Shown here: positions 14,101 through 22,440 of the stretch, piece after piece
Layout of the letters: each line of letters begins with the position of its first letter
How positions within the stretch are numbered: position 1 is the stretch's first letter
NCBI RefSeq assembly: GCF_030445035.2
Contig: NC_080701.1
Span: 13,172,739 to 13,236,738, forward strand
Direction: 5' to 3'
Source: Dasypus novemcinctus
Taxonomy: Eukaryota; Chordata; Mammalia; Cingulata; Dasypodidae
Length of the DNA: 64,000 nucleotides
Made by a program: the position numbers and the translations under genes
Notes under the pieces: generated by a model
Told to the model about the DNA's origin: nothing
The model's input: only the letters and a program-made list of their open reading frames with translations
Databases searched by the model: none

Positions 14101-14802
14101 GCACTCGTCTACTTTCTGTGCCATTTGTTGTGTGCTGTCTTCTTTTTCAGGAGGCACTGGGAACCAAACCCCGGACTTCCCATGTGGGAGGGTGGCACCC
14201 AATCACTTGAGTCACCTCTCTTCCTGCTTGTTATGTCTTCTGTTGTGTTTCCTCATTGTGTCTCTTTGTTGCAGCATCTCATTGCATTAGCTCACCATGC
14301 CAGCCCATCCTATCAGCTCGCAGTCTTGTTTGTCTTCTTTAGGAGGCACTGGGAACCGAATCTGGGACTCGGGCACCCAACTGCTTGAGCCACATCCACT
14401 TCCTTTGATTTTGATCCAAATCACTTTTTTCCCCAAATGCTAACCTTCCATTCTTATTTTATTTAATTGAATAATCTTTGCATTCCTTTATAACTCTGGG
14501 AGGTTTCTCTGTAAGTTGTGAAAGCTCTGTTTCATTACTCCTGGGTGCATGATTTAACAATGCCAGGATTGTAAAATACCATGGAGATCAAGAGGGACGC
14601 AGTGTGTACAGGTATTTGGCAATGACTGTGCTTTCCTGTCTTTTAGGTCTTACTCGACTGGATGATGAAAATTGGTTACCACACATCCCTTTATAGCCTT
14701 TCTACTTCCTTTCCCAGAAGGCCTCTGGAAGTGGAGGGAAGTTGGTCGTTGGAAGACGTAGGAATAACTGTGGATACTGTACTCACGGTGGAAGAGAAAT
14801 AG
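344..14802 (+). CDS. UBXN8: UBXN8, 3' part of coding sequence (five joined exons)
   Basis: UBX-domain protein 8 (REP8/UBXD6), an ER-membrane protein that tethers the p97/VCP ATPase to the ER for protein quality control. Exons 344-466, 2992-3129, 5516-5557, 10357-10431 and 14647-14802 join in one frame (all phase 0) to give 177 codons plus stop. The protein begins inside a charged, coiled-coil-like segment (AIRYIENVLKPHQEMRLKKL), passes through a low-complexity linker rich in Ser/Glu/Pro, and ends in a UBX fold spread over the last two exons. The FPRR turn at 14710-14721 is the p97-binding loop typical of UBX domains. The match to the human protein is from memory but clear along the whole length. 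The N-terminal membrane segment lies in exons upstream of the window. The gene faces PPP2CB tail to tail. Confidence 0.95.
822..906 (-). mobile_element. DAS SINE fragment
   Basis: On the - strand it reads as the short DAS-III-type head: a GTGGCTCAGTGGCTGAGC-like A box, then a caatcccc-like B box and 'agtatctcc'. It has no body. Confidence 0.7.
2385..2535 (+). mobile_element. LINE-1 3' end fragment
   Basis: Carries the typical mammalian L1M 3' terminus: 'gatggtagcacagtattgtg', 'actgaattctacactt', then an AATAAA-like tail. Old and 5' truncated. Confidence 0.6.
2992..3129 (+). CDS. UBXN8: UBXN8 coding exon b (linker)
   Basis: Acceptor CTTTGACCAG ends at 2991. It has 46 codons containing ASSETSNREAAKRRN, which matches the linker of mammalian UBXN8. 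The 3' boundary is set by homology of the last residues (EQPIQKK) and by frame with the next exon. The donor there is GTTCCT, poor beyond the GT. Retention of the intron adds seven residues and then stops at 3151-3153, giving a product without the UBX domain. Confidence 0.85.
3454..3846 (-). mobile_element. DAS SINE, full length
   Basis: Complete element with tRNA-like head on the - strand (ending near 3846), unique body and T-rich tail on the left. Flanked by a perfect 17-bp TSD AGTTTAAGACATTATTA at 3437-3453 and 3847-3863. It sits in UBXN8 intron b in antisense. Confidence 0.95.
4186..4375 (-). mobile_element. Composite DAS SINE (DAS-III type)
   Basis: Two heads in one orientation: a DAS-III head (4200-4275), then 'ctgagttggtttt' linker and a second head (4300-4375). 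The same architecture recurs at 20298-20506 and 35518-35703. Confidence 0.8.
4380..4727 (-). mobile_element. Dimeric DAS SINE
   Basis: T-rich tail with AGATTTATTTATTT on the left, then two tRNA-like heads (near 4470-4540 and 4660-4725) joined by a CTTGTTGTGTCAGCTTGCTG-like spacer. Confidence 0.8.
5516..5557 (+). CDS. UBXN8: UBXN8 coding exon c (14-codon micro-exon)
   Basis: Pyrimidine-rich acceptor TTTTCTTTAG ends at 5515 and a strong donor GTAAGC starts at 5558. The 42-nt exon encodes VLELPEEPPKTADE, matching the acidic/proline stretch just before the UBX domain. It is too short for simple ORF detection. Frame is preserved with both neighbours. Confidence 0.93.
6800..6975 (-). mobile_element. 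MIR SINE remnant
   Basis: Contains the reverse MIR core and head: 'cagatgggaag', 'accaggatttgaacccaggc' and 'ctggctctcgcaagtgttc'. Old and diverged. Confidence 0.55.
8105..8183. repeat. Compound microsatellite (TTTCTC)n-(CA)n
   Basis: About five TTTCTC units from 8109, a TGTATATGTATA bridge, then (CA)16 from about 8150 to 8182. Likely length polymorphic. Confidence 0.95.
9089..9461 (-). mobile_element. DAS SINE, 5' truncated
   Basis: Tail, body and B box are present, but the element stops at 'cctcccacgtgg' so the first ~30 nt of the tRNA head are missing. TSD AAAACTTTT at 9080-9088 and 9462-9470. Confidence 0.9.
10357..10431 (+). CDS. UBXN8: UBXN8 coding exon d (first half of UBX domain)
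   Basis: Acceptor TTGTATTTCTCAG ends at 10356 and consensus donor GTAAGT starts at 10432. The 25 codons (VVTVALRCPSGSVLKRRFFK...) form the first beta-hairpin of the ubiquitin-like UBX fold. Length is a multiple of three, so skipping would keep frame but break the fold. Confidence 0.94.
10894..11435 (+). mobile_element. Trimeric composite DAS SINE
   Basis: One insertion with three tRNA-like heads in the same orientation at 10894, 11060 and 11338, separated by A-rich spacers. A single TSD AGAAAAGTAGA at 10883-10893 and 11436-11446 frames the whole block, so it moved as one unit. Confidence 0.85.
11893..12580 (+). mobile_element. Composite DAS SINE split by an LTR
   Basis: A first head at 11893-11970, an A-rich linker with 'caactcagggtagctgatat', then a DAS-III head begun at 12020 and resumed at 12501 after an LTR insertion. 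The A-rich tail ends near 12580. Confidence 0.85.
12043..12500 (+). mobile_element. Solo ERV-L-type LTR (MLT2-like)
   Basis: 458 bp, starting TGTGATGGTTAGGGT and ending GAACCCTGACTAATACA, both characteristic of ERV-L/MLT2 LTRs. The 5-bp TSD GTGGT lies at 12038-12042 and 12501-12505. No internal retroviral sequence, so it is a solo LTR. It interrupts a DAS head and is therefore younger than that SINE. Confidence 0.88.
12596..12905 (+). mobile_element. Dimeric DAS SINE
   Basis: Two heads, at 12598 and 12760, each with GTGGCTCA A-box and GGTTCAG/GGTTTGG B-box regions, with 'aatgagcaaacaacaagcag' spacers. Confidence 0.8.
13044..13244 (+). mobile_element. DAS SINE body fragment
   Basis: Central body only ('gatgcgcacaaggagtgctg' to 'ttccgctgacga'), with both head and tail missing. 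AT-rich flanks share ATATTTAT-like words. Confidence 0.8.
13670..13870 (-). mobile_element. L1 3' UTR fragment
   Basis: Reads in reverse as an L1M/L1ME 3' region: 'caaacttacaggacagttgc', 'agatccacccatatttac', 'ttttgccac'. Diverged. Confidence 0.5.
14053..14404 (-). mobile_element. Dimeric DAS SINE
   Basis: Tail AAAGATTTATTTTATTT on the left and two heads at about 14150-14220 and 14340-14403, antisense to UBXN8. It lies 240 bp before the last exon. Confidence 0.82.
14647..14802 (+). CDS. UBXN8: UBXN8 terminal coding exon (rest of UBX domain)
   Basis: Acceptor CCTGTCTTTTAG ends at 14646. It has 51 codons and TAG at 14800-14802. It carries the helix VLLDWMMKIGYH, the p97-contact loop SFPRRPL and the last strand ITVDTVLTVEEK. 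The reading frame stops right after EEK, four residues earlier than the human protein as I remember it. The UBX fold itself is complete. Confidence 0.94.
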   Translation, partial: VLLDWMMKIGYHTSLYSLSTSFPRRPLEVEGSWSLEDVGITVDTVLTVEEK

Positions 14803-15095
14803 CAGAGCAACTACTTAGGAAGCGAGAACGGCCTGTTCTACATATAATCAGTTACGTGTGCCTATCCAGGACAGTGAAGGGTTCACGGTAAAACTGTGTT
14901 ATGCCTTGATTGGGTGCAAGGCAGTAAACACTCTGATGTTGATATCCATGGGAATATCTGGACGTAAAATATTAGGGGAGGATTGTTCTCTGCATGTAAT
15001 AATTTGTGGAATGTGCCATCTTAAACCAAGTGAGAACCAGGTGAAAATGAACACAATAAAATACTCAATAAACATTTTTTCCCGGCTGACATCAT
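14803..15095 (+). other. UBXN8: UBXN8 3' UTR
   Basis: Non-repetitive sequence following the stop codon, ending just after two poly(A) signals. The cleavage point is inferred at about 15085-15100. Confidence 0.75.
15055..15072 (+). promoter_or_regulatory. UBXN8: UBXN8 poly(A) signals (two AATAAA)
   Basis: AATAAA occurs at 15055-15060 and again at 15067-15072, about 255 nt after the stop codon, followed by a T-rich stretch. Either or both can direct 3' end formation. Confidence 0.7.
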
Positions 15096-15402
15096 TTCTC
15101 TGGTGGTTAAAATACAAAGTCCTATGACTTCAGTCTCTAGGTCTCCAGCCATTTTACCTACTACATTGTGGATATTTCACAGTTCAGTCAAACCCTTTGA
15201 AGTCCAAAAAGTAAAAATGTTTATTCTGATGTCTTTCTAGAAATTAAAAACTTAAATTTTCAAAGCTTTTGAAGGCTTTAAAGTTTGTTTTCATAGTCAC
15301 CTATTAATGTTTACCTAGTGAATGTTGAGATTTATACCATTCTGCCTTGCATTATATTGTAACATTACAAAATTCCAAGTGGATTAATATTTTTAAAAAT
15401 GA
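15096..15402. other. Unique AT-rich sequence downstream of UBXN8
   Basis: About 300 bp with no gene or repeat that I can name. Confidence 0.6.
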
Positions 15403-15812
15403 GGGAAGCGGACTTGGCCCAGTGGTTAGGGCATCCATCTACCACATGGGAGGTCTGTGGTTCAAACCCCGGGCCTCCTTGGCCCGTGTGGAGCTGGCCC
15501 ACGCGCAGTGCTGATGCACGCAAGGAGTGTCCTACCACGCAGGGGTGTCCCCGCGTAGGGGAGCCCCATGTGCAAGGAGTGCGCCCCGTAAGGAGAGCCG
15601 CCCAGTGCGAAAGAAAGTGCAGCCTGCCCAGGAATGGTGCCGCACACATGGAGAGCTGACACAGCAAGATGACGCAACAAAAAGAAACAGATTTCTGGTG
15701 CCGCTGACAACAACAGAAGTGGACACAGAAGAACACACAGCAAATGGACACAGAGAGCAGACAACTGGGGGGGGTAGAGAGAAACATAAAAATAAATCCT
15801 TAAAAAAACAAG
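15403..15812 (+). mobile_element. DAS SINE, full length
   Basis: Head GCGGACTTGGCCCAGTGG with B box GGTTCAAACCC, complete body and AAATAAATCCTTAAAAAAA tail. Confidence 0.92.
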
Positions 15813-15946
15813 TGGGAGCATGACATGTCCAATAAGAGGTTCTAAAGGCTGTGGCCAATCGTGGCCTTCTCTCGGTCACTCACTGAGCAAAACCGTGTTG
15901 TGAGCAGCCTGGTGGAGAGGCACCTGTCAGGGAGCTGAACCAGCAG

Positions 15947-16631
15947 TGTGGTGGGTTGAATCGTTTCCCCCTGAGAACTATGGGCTTGAGCGTGCCTGTA
16001 TTTGGAAATAGGCTCTTGGCCCGTATCATCAAGGGGAAGTCCTACCGCTTCAGTGGGCCCTGCAAGCCCTGCCTGGTGTCCCTAGGAGGAGCGGGGTGGG
16101 GAGGCCGACGGGTAGAAATTGTAGGGACCCAGCGACAGGCCATGGCGTGCCCAGGCTGGCTGGCAGCCTCCGGGAGCCAGCGCGAGGCTGGGCAGCCTCC
16201 CGAGGGCCTCTGGAGGGGGCACGGGCCTGCGGACCCCTGGCCCCTGCCAACCCCTGGCCCCCTGCCGACCCCTGGCCCCCTGCCGACCCCTGGACCTCTC
16301 TGTTGACCCCTGGCCCCTGCTGACCCCTGGCCCTCTCTGCCGACCCCTGGCCCCCTGCCGACCCCTGGTCCCCTGCTGACCCCTGGCCTTCTCTGCCGAC
16401 CGCTGGCCCCCTGCCGACCCCTGGCCCCCTGCTGGCCCCTGGCCCCCTGCCGACCCCTGGCCCCCTGCTGGCCCCTGGCCCCCTGCCGACCCCTGGCCCC
16501 CTGCTGACCCCTGGCCCCCTGCTGCCCCTTGCCTTCAGACTTCAGCCAGAACCATGAGAGGACGGATTTCCACTGTTTTAAGCCCCCCAGTTTGTGGTGA
16601 TCTGTTAGGGCAGCCCCGGGAAACCTGTACC
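15947..16631 (+). mobile_element. MLT1-like MaLR LTR with expanded interior
   Basis: Begins TGTGGTGGGTTGAATC, contains 'tatttggaaatagg' and 'ggtgtcc', and ends with 'ttttaagccccccagtttgt' and 'gggcagccccgggaaacc'. All are MLT1 landmarks in the right order. Usual MLT1 LTRs are about 350-550 bp. The extra length here comes from a minisatellite at 16230-16530. Confidence 0.8.
16230..16530 (+). repeat. 18-bp GC-rich minisatellite inside MLT1
   Basis: About 17 units of the form ACCCCTGGCCCCCTGCCG with 16-18 bp variants, strongly C-rich on the + strand. It grew from the part of MLT1 that normally reads close to 'ccctgccgacaccttgatc'. Confidence 0.92.
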
Positions 16632-16751
16632 CGGGGTAGCTGGGACAGTGTGAGGCTTTTTGTGGGTCCCAGAAGGGATCATGAGCTTGGAGCTAAGTCA
16701 TTCCTGGCGTGGGACCCTCAGATTGGATTGGATTCAGTTGGAGGCTTTCTT

Positions 16752-17171
16752 TTTTTCCTAAAAGATTTATTTTTATTTCTTTTCTCCCCTCCCCGCAACT
16801 CCCAGTTGTCTGCTCTCTGTGTCCATTCGCTGTGTGTTCTTCTGTGTCCGCTTGGATTCTTGTCAGCGGCACCGGGAATCTGTGTCTCTTTCTGTTGCGT
16901 CATCTTTCTGCGTCAGCTCTCCATGTGTGCAGCGCCACTCCTGGGCAGGCTGCGCTTTATTCACACAGGGCGGCTCTCCTTGTGGGACACACTCCTTGCG
17001 CGTGGGGCTCCCCTACGCAGGGGACCCCCTTGTGTGGCAGGGCACTCCTTGCGCACATCGGCACTGCACATGGGCCAGCTGCACACGGGTCAAGGAGGCC
17101 CTGGGGAGCAAACCCTGGACGCTCCATATGATAGGCCGATGCTCTATCCGTTGAGCCACGTCCGCGTCCCT
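16752..17171 (-). mobile_element. DAS SINE, full length (variant head)
   Basis: The head on the - strand reads GACGTGGCTCAACGGATAG rather than ACTTGGCCCAGTGGTTAG, a type shared with 27522-27928 and 39341-39764. Complete body and T-rich tail. Confidence 0.9.
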
Positions 17172-17288
17172 AGTCGGGGGCCTTTGATGAGGATACCTCT
17201 GTGAGGCGTGACACAGGGTCGGTGCGCCCTTGTGCTTCCTTGTCCTCTTGCCCGTCAGGGCCTGGTGTCCCCAGTCAACGCCGCCCCG

Positions 17289-17421
17289 TGCCTGGTGGCC
17301 CCCAGCCGAGCCCAGAGGGGAAGCGGCGATAGATGATGCTGCCACGTGCCTGGTGGCCCCCAGCTGAGCCCGGAGGGGAAGAGGCTCTAGAGGATGCTGC
17401 CACGTGCCTGGTGGCCCCCAG
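17289..17421 (+). repeat. 58-bp tandem repeat
   Basis: Two full 58-bp units (17289-17346, 17347-17404) and a partial third, each starting TGCCTGGTGGCCCCCAG. A degenerate partial copy precedes at about 17256. Confidence 0.9.
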
Positions 17422-18715
17422 ACCTTGGTGAGACAGCATTGCTTATCATGCCTGAATTTGGACACTTTCACAGCCTCAGAAGTGTACGCTTTTAACCTAA
17501 TATATTCCCATTGTGGTAGCCAACCTTTTCCAGCATACTGCTTCCAGCAGCCTTTAGCAAACTAAAACAGTTTCTGAAGTCTGTGGAATAAAGTTCTCCT
17601 CCCCACCCTGTCCCCACAAACCAATGTCTAACCAAAGAAATCATTAGGGTCATTATTTCTTTGCTGGGCAATATGTTTTTCTTCTTTAACACAAAGGACA
17701 AACACTATGATCTCATGAATCACTAAAGAACTAAAAATAAAGAGAATTGTTTCCTTGGTTACAAAAGCAGGGTTCTCTCTCTGAATTTAGAGAAAGGAAC
17801 TACTGATGGCTTAAACCATGGTTCAACTGAGTTAATTCTCAGATTAACACTAAGTAATCTTTAGAATCTTGGTTAGTAATATTGTTCCTTTGTATTGTAA
17901 CCCTTGTACATGATTGAGGAATTACTAATTTTTCTAGGTGTGATGATATTTTGATTAGGTAAAAAGGGAGAGAGAGAAAATCCTTATCTTTAAAGATACG
18001 TACTGTAATATGATAGGAAATAGAGTTAAAAATTTTGATTCAGAATAATCATTGGGGAGACAGTAGGTGGGGATATAGATAAATAAATATTGAAGCTGAG
18101 AGGTAGATACATGGGGTAGTCTCTTCTCTCTACTCTTTTATAATTTTCCACAATAAAAAAAATTATCAACAGGCTTAAGATAAAAAAGGGTCAAACTTGC
18201 AAGTTTGTCAAGGGATATGTGAGAAGGCTCTGACTTAAATACATAAAATTGCTTCATTTTTTTAATGGCCCCAGAGAAAACTAACTTGAATCCTATTTTG
18301 GCTTGGGATTGGTCTGTTTGGGATTGTTTTTAATAACATCCTTCAGTGAAGGAGTGAAATAGAAAATTTTAAACTACCTACACCTTAAGTATTTTAAAGG
18401 ATATTCTAAGTATTTTCAAAATAATATGCATTAAAAACGATCGAGTGCATTGAAAGTAGTAGTGAAAGCAATAGCCCCTGAATATTTGCTGAACTATTAC
18501 CTATATAACCTCAAACTGACCCACCTTTAGCACATACACCACCTATCCTTACTTACAGAGTTTTCCTTTATCTTATTACTCTTCTTCTCTGTTCTTACGA
18601 CACTTAGTAAATCCTCTCCTGCACTGTAATGGATTAATATAGGAAATCACCCATTTCAATTTAATAAGACGACAGATGCCAGTTCTCAAAAGAACAAATC
18701 ACTGTTGTGGGCCAT
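17422..18715. other. Intergenic sequence, mostly unique
   Basis: AT-rich, no gene recognised. The stretch 17930-18170 resembles an L1 3' end. Confidence 0.6.
17930..18170 (+). mobile_element. L1 3' end-like fragment
   Basis: Shows 'gaagctgagaggtagatacatggggt', 'ctctactcttttataattttccacaataaaa', a pattern of old mammalian L1 termini (split here for reading). Confidence 0.45.
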
Positions 18716-19337
18716 TTTTTTTTTTAACAAATCAATTTTATTGATACAAAGTAATAAAGCATAAATCCATCCAAAGTGTAAAATCAATGGTATTCAGTGT
18801 AATCACATATTTGTGCATTCGTCACTCCAATCATTCTTAGAGCACTTTTCATTATTCCAATAATAATAAACAAAAAACAAAATTCATCACCTCAATCTCT
18901 CAATGCTTCCCCTGCCATACATAGCTGCCATTCTTTTTCCTACTCTCTAGTATATTTGTATCTATATTTTGTAAAAATAGTCTTATATATGCAATATCAT
19001 GCATATTAGTGTTTACATGAGGTTTTACTATCTCATATAGTCCCATGTTAGAGTTTTTAGCTTTCCTTCTAGTAATAAACATGACCTTAGGCTGTCCCTT
19101 TCAACCATTGTCTTATCCACACAATAGCATTGCTGATTACAACACCATGATATTCTTTAACCATTTCTATTCATTTCCAAAGATTTACAAACAACTTTTT
19201 AACAATTCTACAAAGATTACCTCTCAGCTTTCCATTCTCTACCTTCATTCTATTTTCTGGTGACCTATATTCTAATTGTTAACTCCATGAGTTTGCACAA
19301 TATATTTAGTTCAAAATAGCGCAATCATATAGTATCT

Positions 19338-20128
19338 GTCTTTTTTTTTTTAAGATTTATTTAATTATTTCCCCCCCTCCCCTCCTCCTGCCCTGCTGTT
19401 TTGCTGTCTGTGTTGTCTTCTCTTCTCATTTTCTCTCCTCTAGGATTCACCGGGATTTGATCCTGGAGACCCCTTGATGGGGAGAGAGGTTCCCTGTCAA
19501 TTGCACCACCTCAGTTCCTGGTCTCTGCTGTGCTTCACCTTGACTTTCCCTTGTATCTCTTTCTATGCATCATCATTTTGCTGTGTGACTCACTTGCACA
19601 GGCACTGGTTCACCACGCAGGCACTTGCATGGGCACTGGCTCACCGCGTGGACACTTGTGCGGGCACTGGCTCACCACGTGGGCACTTGCACGGGCACTG
19701 GCTCACCGCGTGGGCACCTGTGCGGGCATTGGCTCACCACGTGGGCACTTGTGCGGGCACTGGCTCACCGCGTGGGCACTTGCGCGGGCACTGGCTTACC
19801 GCGTGGGCACTTGCATGGGCACTGGCTCACCGCGTGGACACTTGCGCGGGCACTGGCTCACCACGCGGGCACTTGCGCGGGCACTGGCTTACCACGTGGG
19901 CACTTGCGCGGGCACTGGCTCACCGCGTGGGCACTTGTGCGGGCACTGGCTCACCGCGTGGGCACTTGCGCGGGCACTGGCTCACCGCGTGGGCACTTGC
20001 GCGGGCACTGGCTCACTGTGTGGGCACGCTTTCTCTACTTCTTTTCCACCAGGAGGCCCCAGGGATCAAACCTGGGTCCTTCCATATGGTAGGTGGAAGC
20101 TCTATCACTTGAGCCACATCTGCTTCCC
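19338..20128 (-). mobile_element. DAS SINE carrying a 31-bp tandem array
   Basis: AAGATTTATTTAATTATTT tail at left, one head at about 19440-19510, a spacer hugely lengthened by tandem repeats, and a second head at 20050-20125. Without the array it would be a standard dimer of about 360 bp. It sits in the L1 3' UTR. Confidence 0.88.
19600..20027 (+). repeat. 31-bp minisatellite, 14 copies
   Basis: Units run head to tail every 31 bp, core GGGCACTGGCTCACCGCG followed by TGGGCACTTGCGC, differing at a few C/T and G/A sites. No spacers. As 31 is not a multiple of three and the unit has no stop in any forward frame, all three frames stay open. Confidence 0.97.
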
Positions 20129-20297
20129 AGTATTTGTCTTTTTGTGTCTGGCTTGCTTCACTCAACATAATGTCCTCCGTGTTGTCATATGCTTCACAAC
20201 TTCATTTCTTACCACTGCATTCATCATGTATATATACCACAATTTGTTTTTCCATTCATCAGTTGATGGACAACTGGGTTGTTTCCAGTTTTTTTTT

Positions 20298-20506
20298 ATG
20301 TGAGACATCCGGTCTGGGGATTGAACCCTGGACCTTGTATGTGGGAAGCTGGTCCTCATATACTGAGGCACATCAGCTCCCCTGAGTTGGTGATTTTGTT
20401 TATTTGCTTGGGTTTTTTTTTTGTTTTTAGGAGGCACCAGGAACAGAATCTGGAAACTTCCATGTGGGAAGTAGGCGCTCAACCGCTTGAGCCACATCCA
20501 CTTCTC
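20298..20506 (-). mobile_element. Composite DAS SINE (DAS-III type)
   Basis: DAS-III head plus 'ctgagttggtgatttt' linker plus second head, inserted in L1 ORF2 between 'gggttgtttccag' and 'tttccaacttttcgc', which look like imperfect TSDs. Confidence 0.85.
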
Positions 20507-21654
20507 TTTCCAACTTTTCGCAATCGTGAATAATGCTGCTATGAACATTGGCGTGCAGCTATCAGTTTGCGTCTCTGCTCTCAGTTCTTCTGGGTATATA
20601 CCTAGTAATGGTATTGCCAGGTCTCATGGCAGGTCTATATTCAATTTCCTTAGGAACTGACAAACAGTCCTCCACAGCAGCTGTACCATTCTTCATTCCC
20701 ACCAACAGTGAATCAATGTTCCTGTCTCTCCACATCTCTCCAACCTTTATAGTTTTCCGATATTTTAATAGCAGCCAGTCTAATAGATGTGAAATGATAT
20801 CTCATTGTAGTTATTGATTTGCATTTCCCTAATCACTAGGGACATTGAACATTTTTTCATGTGTTTCCTTGCCATTTGTGTTTCTTCTTTGGACAATTAT
20901 CTTTTCTAGTCTTTTGCCCATATTTTAATTGGGTAGTTTGTCTTTTTATTTTTGAGTTGTATGATCTCATGGATATTAAACCCTTATCGGATATGTGATT
21001 TGCCAAATATTTTCTCCCATTGAGTCAGCTGCCTTTTCACCCTATTGACAAAGTCCTTTGAGGTGCAAAAGTGTTTAATTTTGAGGAGGTCCCATTTGTC
21101 TACTTTTTCTTTTCTTGCTCGTGCTTTGGGTGTAAGGTTTAAGAAACTACCACCTACCACAAGATCTTGAAGATATTTTCCTACATTTTCTTTCAGAAGT
21201 TTTATGGTTGTCACTTTTATATTTAGGTCCTTGATCCACTTTGAGTTAATTTTTGTATAAGGTGTGAAATAGGGGTCATCTTTCTTTCTTTTGGATATGG
21301 CTCTCCAGTTCTCCCAGCAACATCTGTTATATAGACTCTTCTGGCCGAGCTGGAAGGGCTTAAGAGCCTTGTCAAAAGTCACTTGACTGTAGATGTGAGG
21401 GTCTATGTCTGGGTTATCAATTCGGTTCCATTGGTCAATGTGTCTGTTCTTTTGCAGTGTCGTCCTTTTTTTTTTTTTTTCTTTTTTTTTACCACCGTAG
21501 TTAAGTAATAAGTTTTAAAGTCCGGAAGTAAGAGTCCTCCAATATTATATAATTATCATTTAGCATGTGTGCAGAATTAGCCATCTTGGGCAGCAGGTGT
21601 AACTCCATCTCCTCTCTTAAATGGAAGGACTGCTATTAAACCCTTCTAGAGTTT

Positions 21655-22010
21655 TCCACTTGTTTATTCAGTAATAATTTTGGCATGCACTGAGCACTAA
21701 CTCTATGCCAGGTACAGAGCAAAATGCTGGAAAAAGAATAAGTCTGATGCCTTCTCTGAGATTTGGGCCACACTAACTTCTCTGACCTCATTTCCTCCAA
21801 CCTTCCCCGCCCTCACTTGGATTCAGCCACTTTCTATTTCCATAATGCCTTTTGATCTTGTGCCTTTGGAATTTTGGACGGGTTGTTTGTTCCGTTTGGG
21901 ATGTCCTCTCCTTAGAATCTGCATGGCTGTCTCCATCACCCCGGCAAGTCTTACTCAAGTATCATCCTCTCGTAGAGGCCTCTGCAATTGTTAATGGGTA
22001 TTTTGTTGTG
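21655..22010 (+). mobile_element. L2 LINE remnant
   Basis: Contains L2-like 'gcactaactctatgccaggt' and 'cttactcaagtatcatcctc' with 'gtagaggcctctgcaa'. Ancient, with the two parts possibly separate fragments. Confidence 0.5.
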
Positions 22011-22044
22011 AGGAGGAAATAACATAAAAAGCAAAGCTGTATTT

Positions 22045-22440
22045 TTTTAAATCTTATTTTGAAAGAAGTTTTAGATTACAGAAAAGTTACATTGAAAATA
22101 TAGGAGAGCCCCATATACCCCACCCCACCGCTCTCATTTTCCAGTATTAACATCTTTCGTTAGTGGGGTACATTTGTTGCAGTTGATAAACACACATTGA
22201 AGCGCTGCTACTAACCATGGTCTGTAGTTTACAATATGGTTTACACTTTGTACCACATAATTTTATAGGTTTTGACAAAATGTATAATGGCCTATATCCG
22301 TCTTTGTAATATTGTGCAGAACAATTCCAAAGCCCTAAAAAAAGAGCCCTATTTCCACCTCTTCTTCCCTCCCCCTCCCCTCAGTACCTCTGGTAACCAC
22401 TATCTTTATATCAATGTTGCTTCATTTTTCTGAAGGAAAT
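22045..22440 (-). mobile_element. L1 3' UTR fragment
   Basis: Shares 'ggtacatttgttgcagttga', 'gaagcgctgctactaacca' and 'ataggttttgacaaaatg' with copies at 41936-42300 and 55455-55760. Confidence 0.75.

Larger units (their letters stand above)
10432..14646 (+). other. UBXN8: UBXN8 intron d
   Basis: 4.2 kb largely made of DAS elements on the + strand, one ERV-L LTR, an L1 3' end and an antisense DAS dimer. Unique stretches lie at 11447-11890 and 13260-13660. Confidence 0.8.
18716..21535 (-). mobile_element. 5'-truncated L1 (3' UTR plus ORF2 C-terminus)
   Basis: The T-run at 18718 is the poly(A) of a - strand L1. The 3' UTR runs to about 19335. ORF2 C-terminal sequence follows at 20130-21460, with recognisable L1 phrases such as KWIKDLNIK, KIDKWDLLKIKHFC-like and WEKIF. 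It ends abruptly near 21460-21535. Two DAS insertions interrupt it. Not coding. Confidence 0.85.

Noticed and set aside
15403-15480. tRNA gene
   Set aside because: A-box and B-box-like motifs are present, but the head lacks a foldable anticodon arm and runs into a SINE body. The same applies to all DAS heads.
19600-20027. CRISPR-like direct repeat array
   Set aside because: Units are contiguous with no unique spacers, in a mammalian SINE.
19474-20303. Long repetitive ORFs of 155-257 codons
   Set aside because: Produced by the 31-bp array, which is open in three frames at once. No start context, promoter or conserved domain.
20984-21382. - strand ORF of 132 codons with conserved phrases
   Set aside because: It is the C-terminal part of L1 ORF2 in a 5'-truncated copy, not a host gene. 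The same holds for 27141-27449, 30740-30982, 32688-33062, 40205-40682 and 44037-44317.
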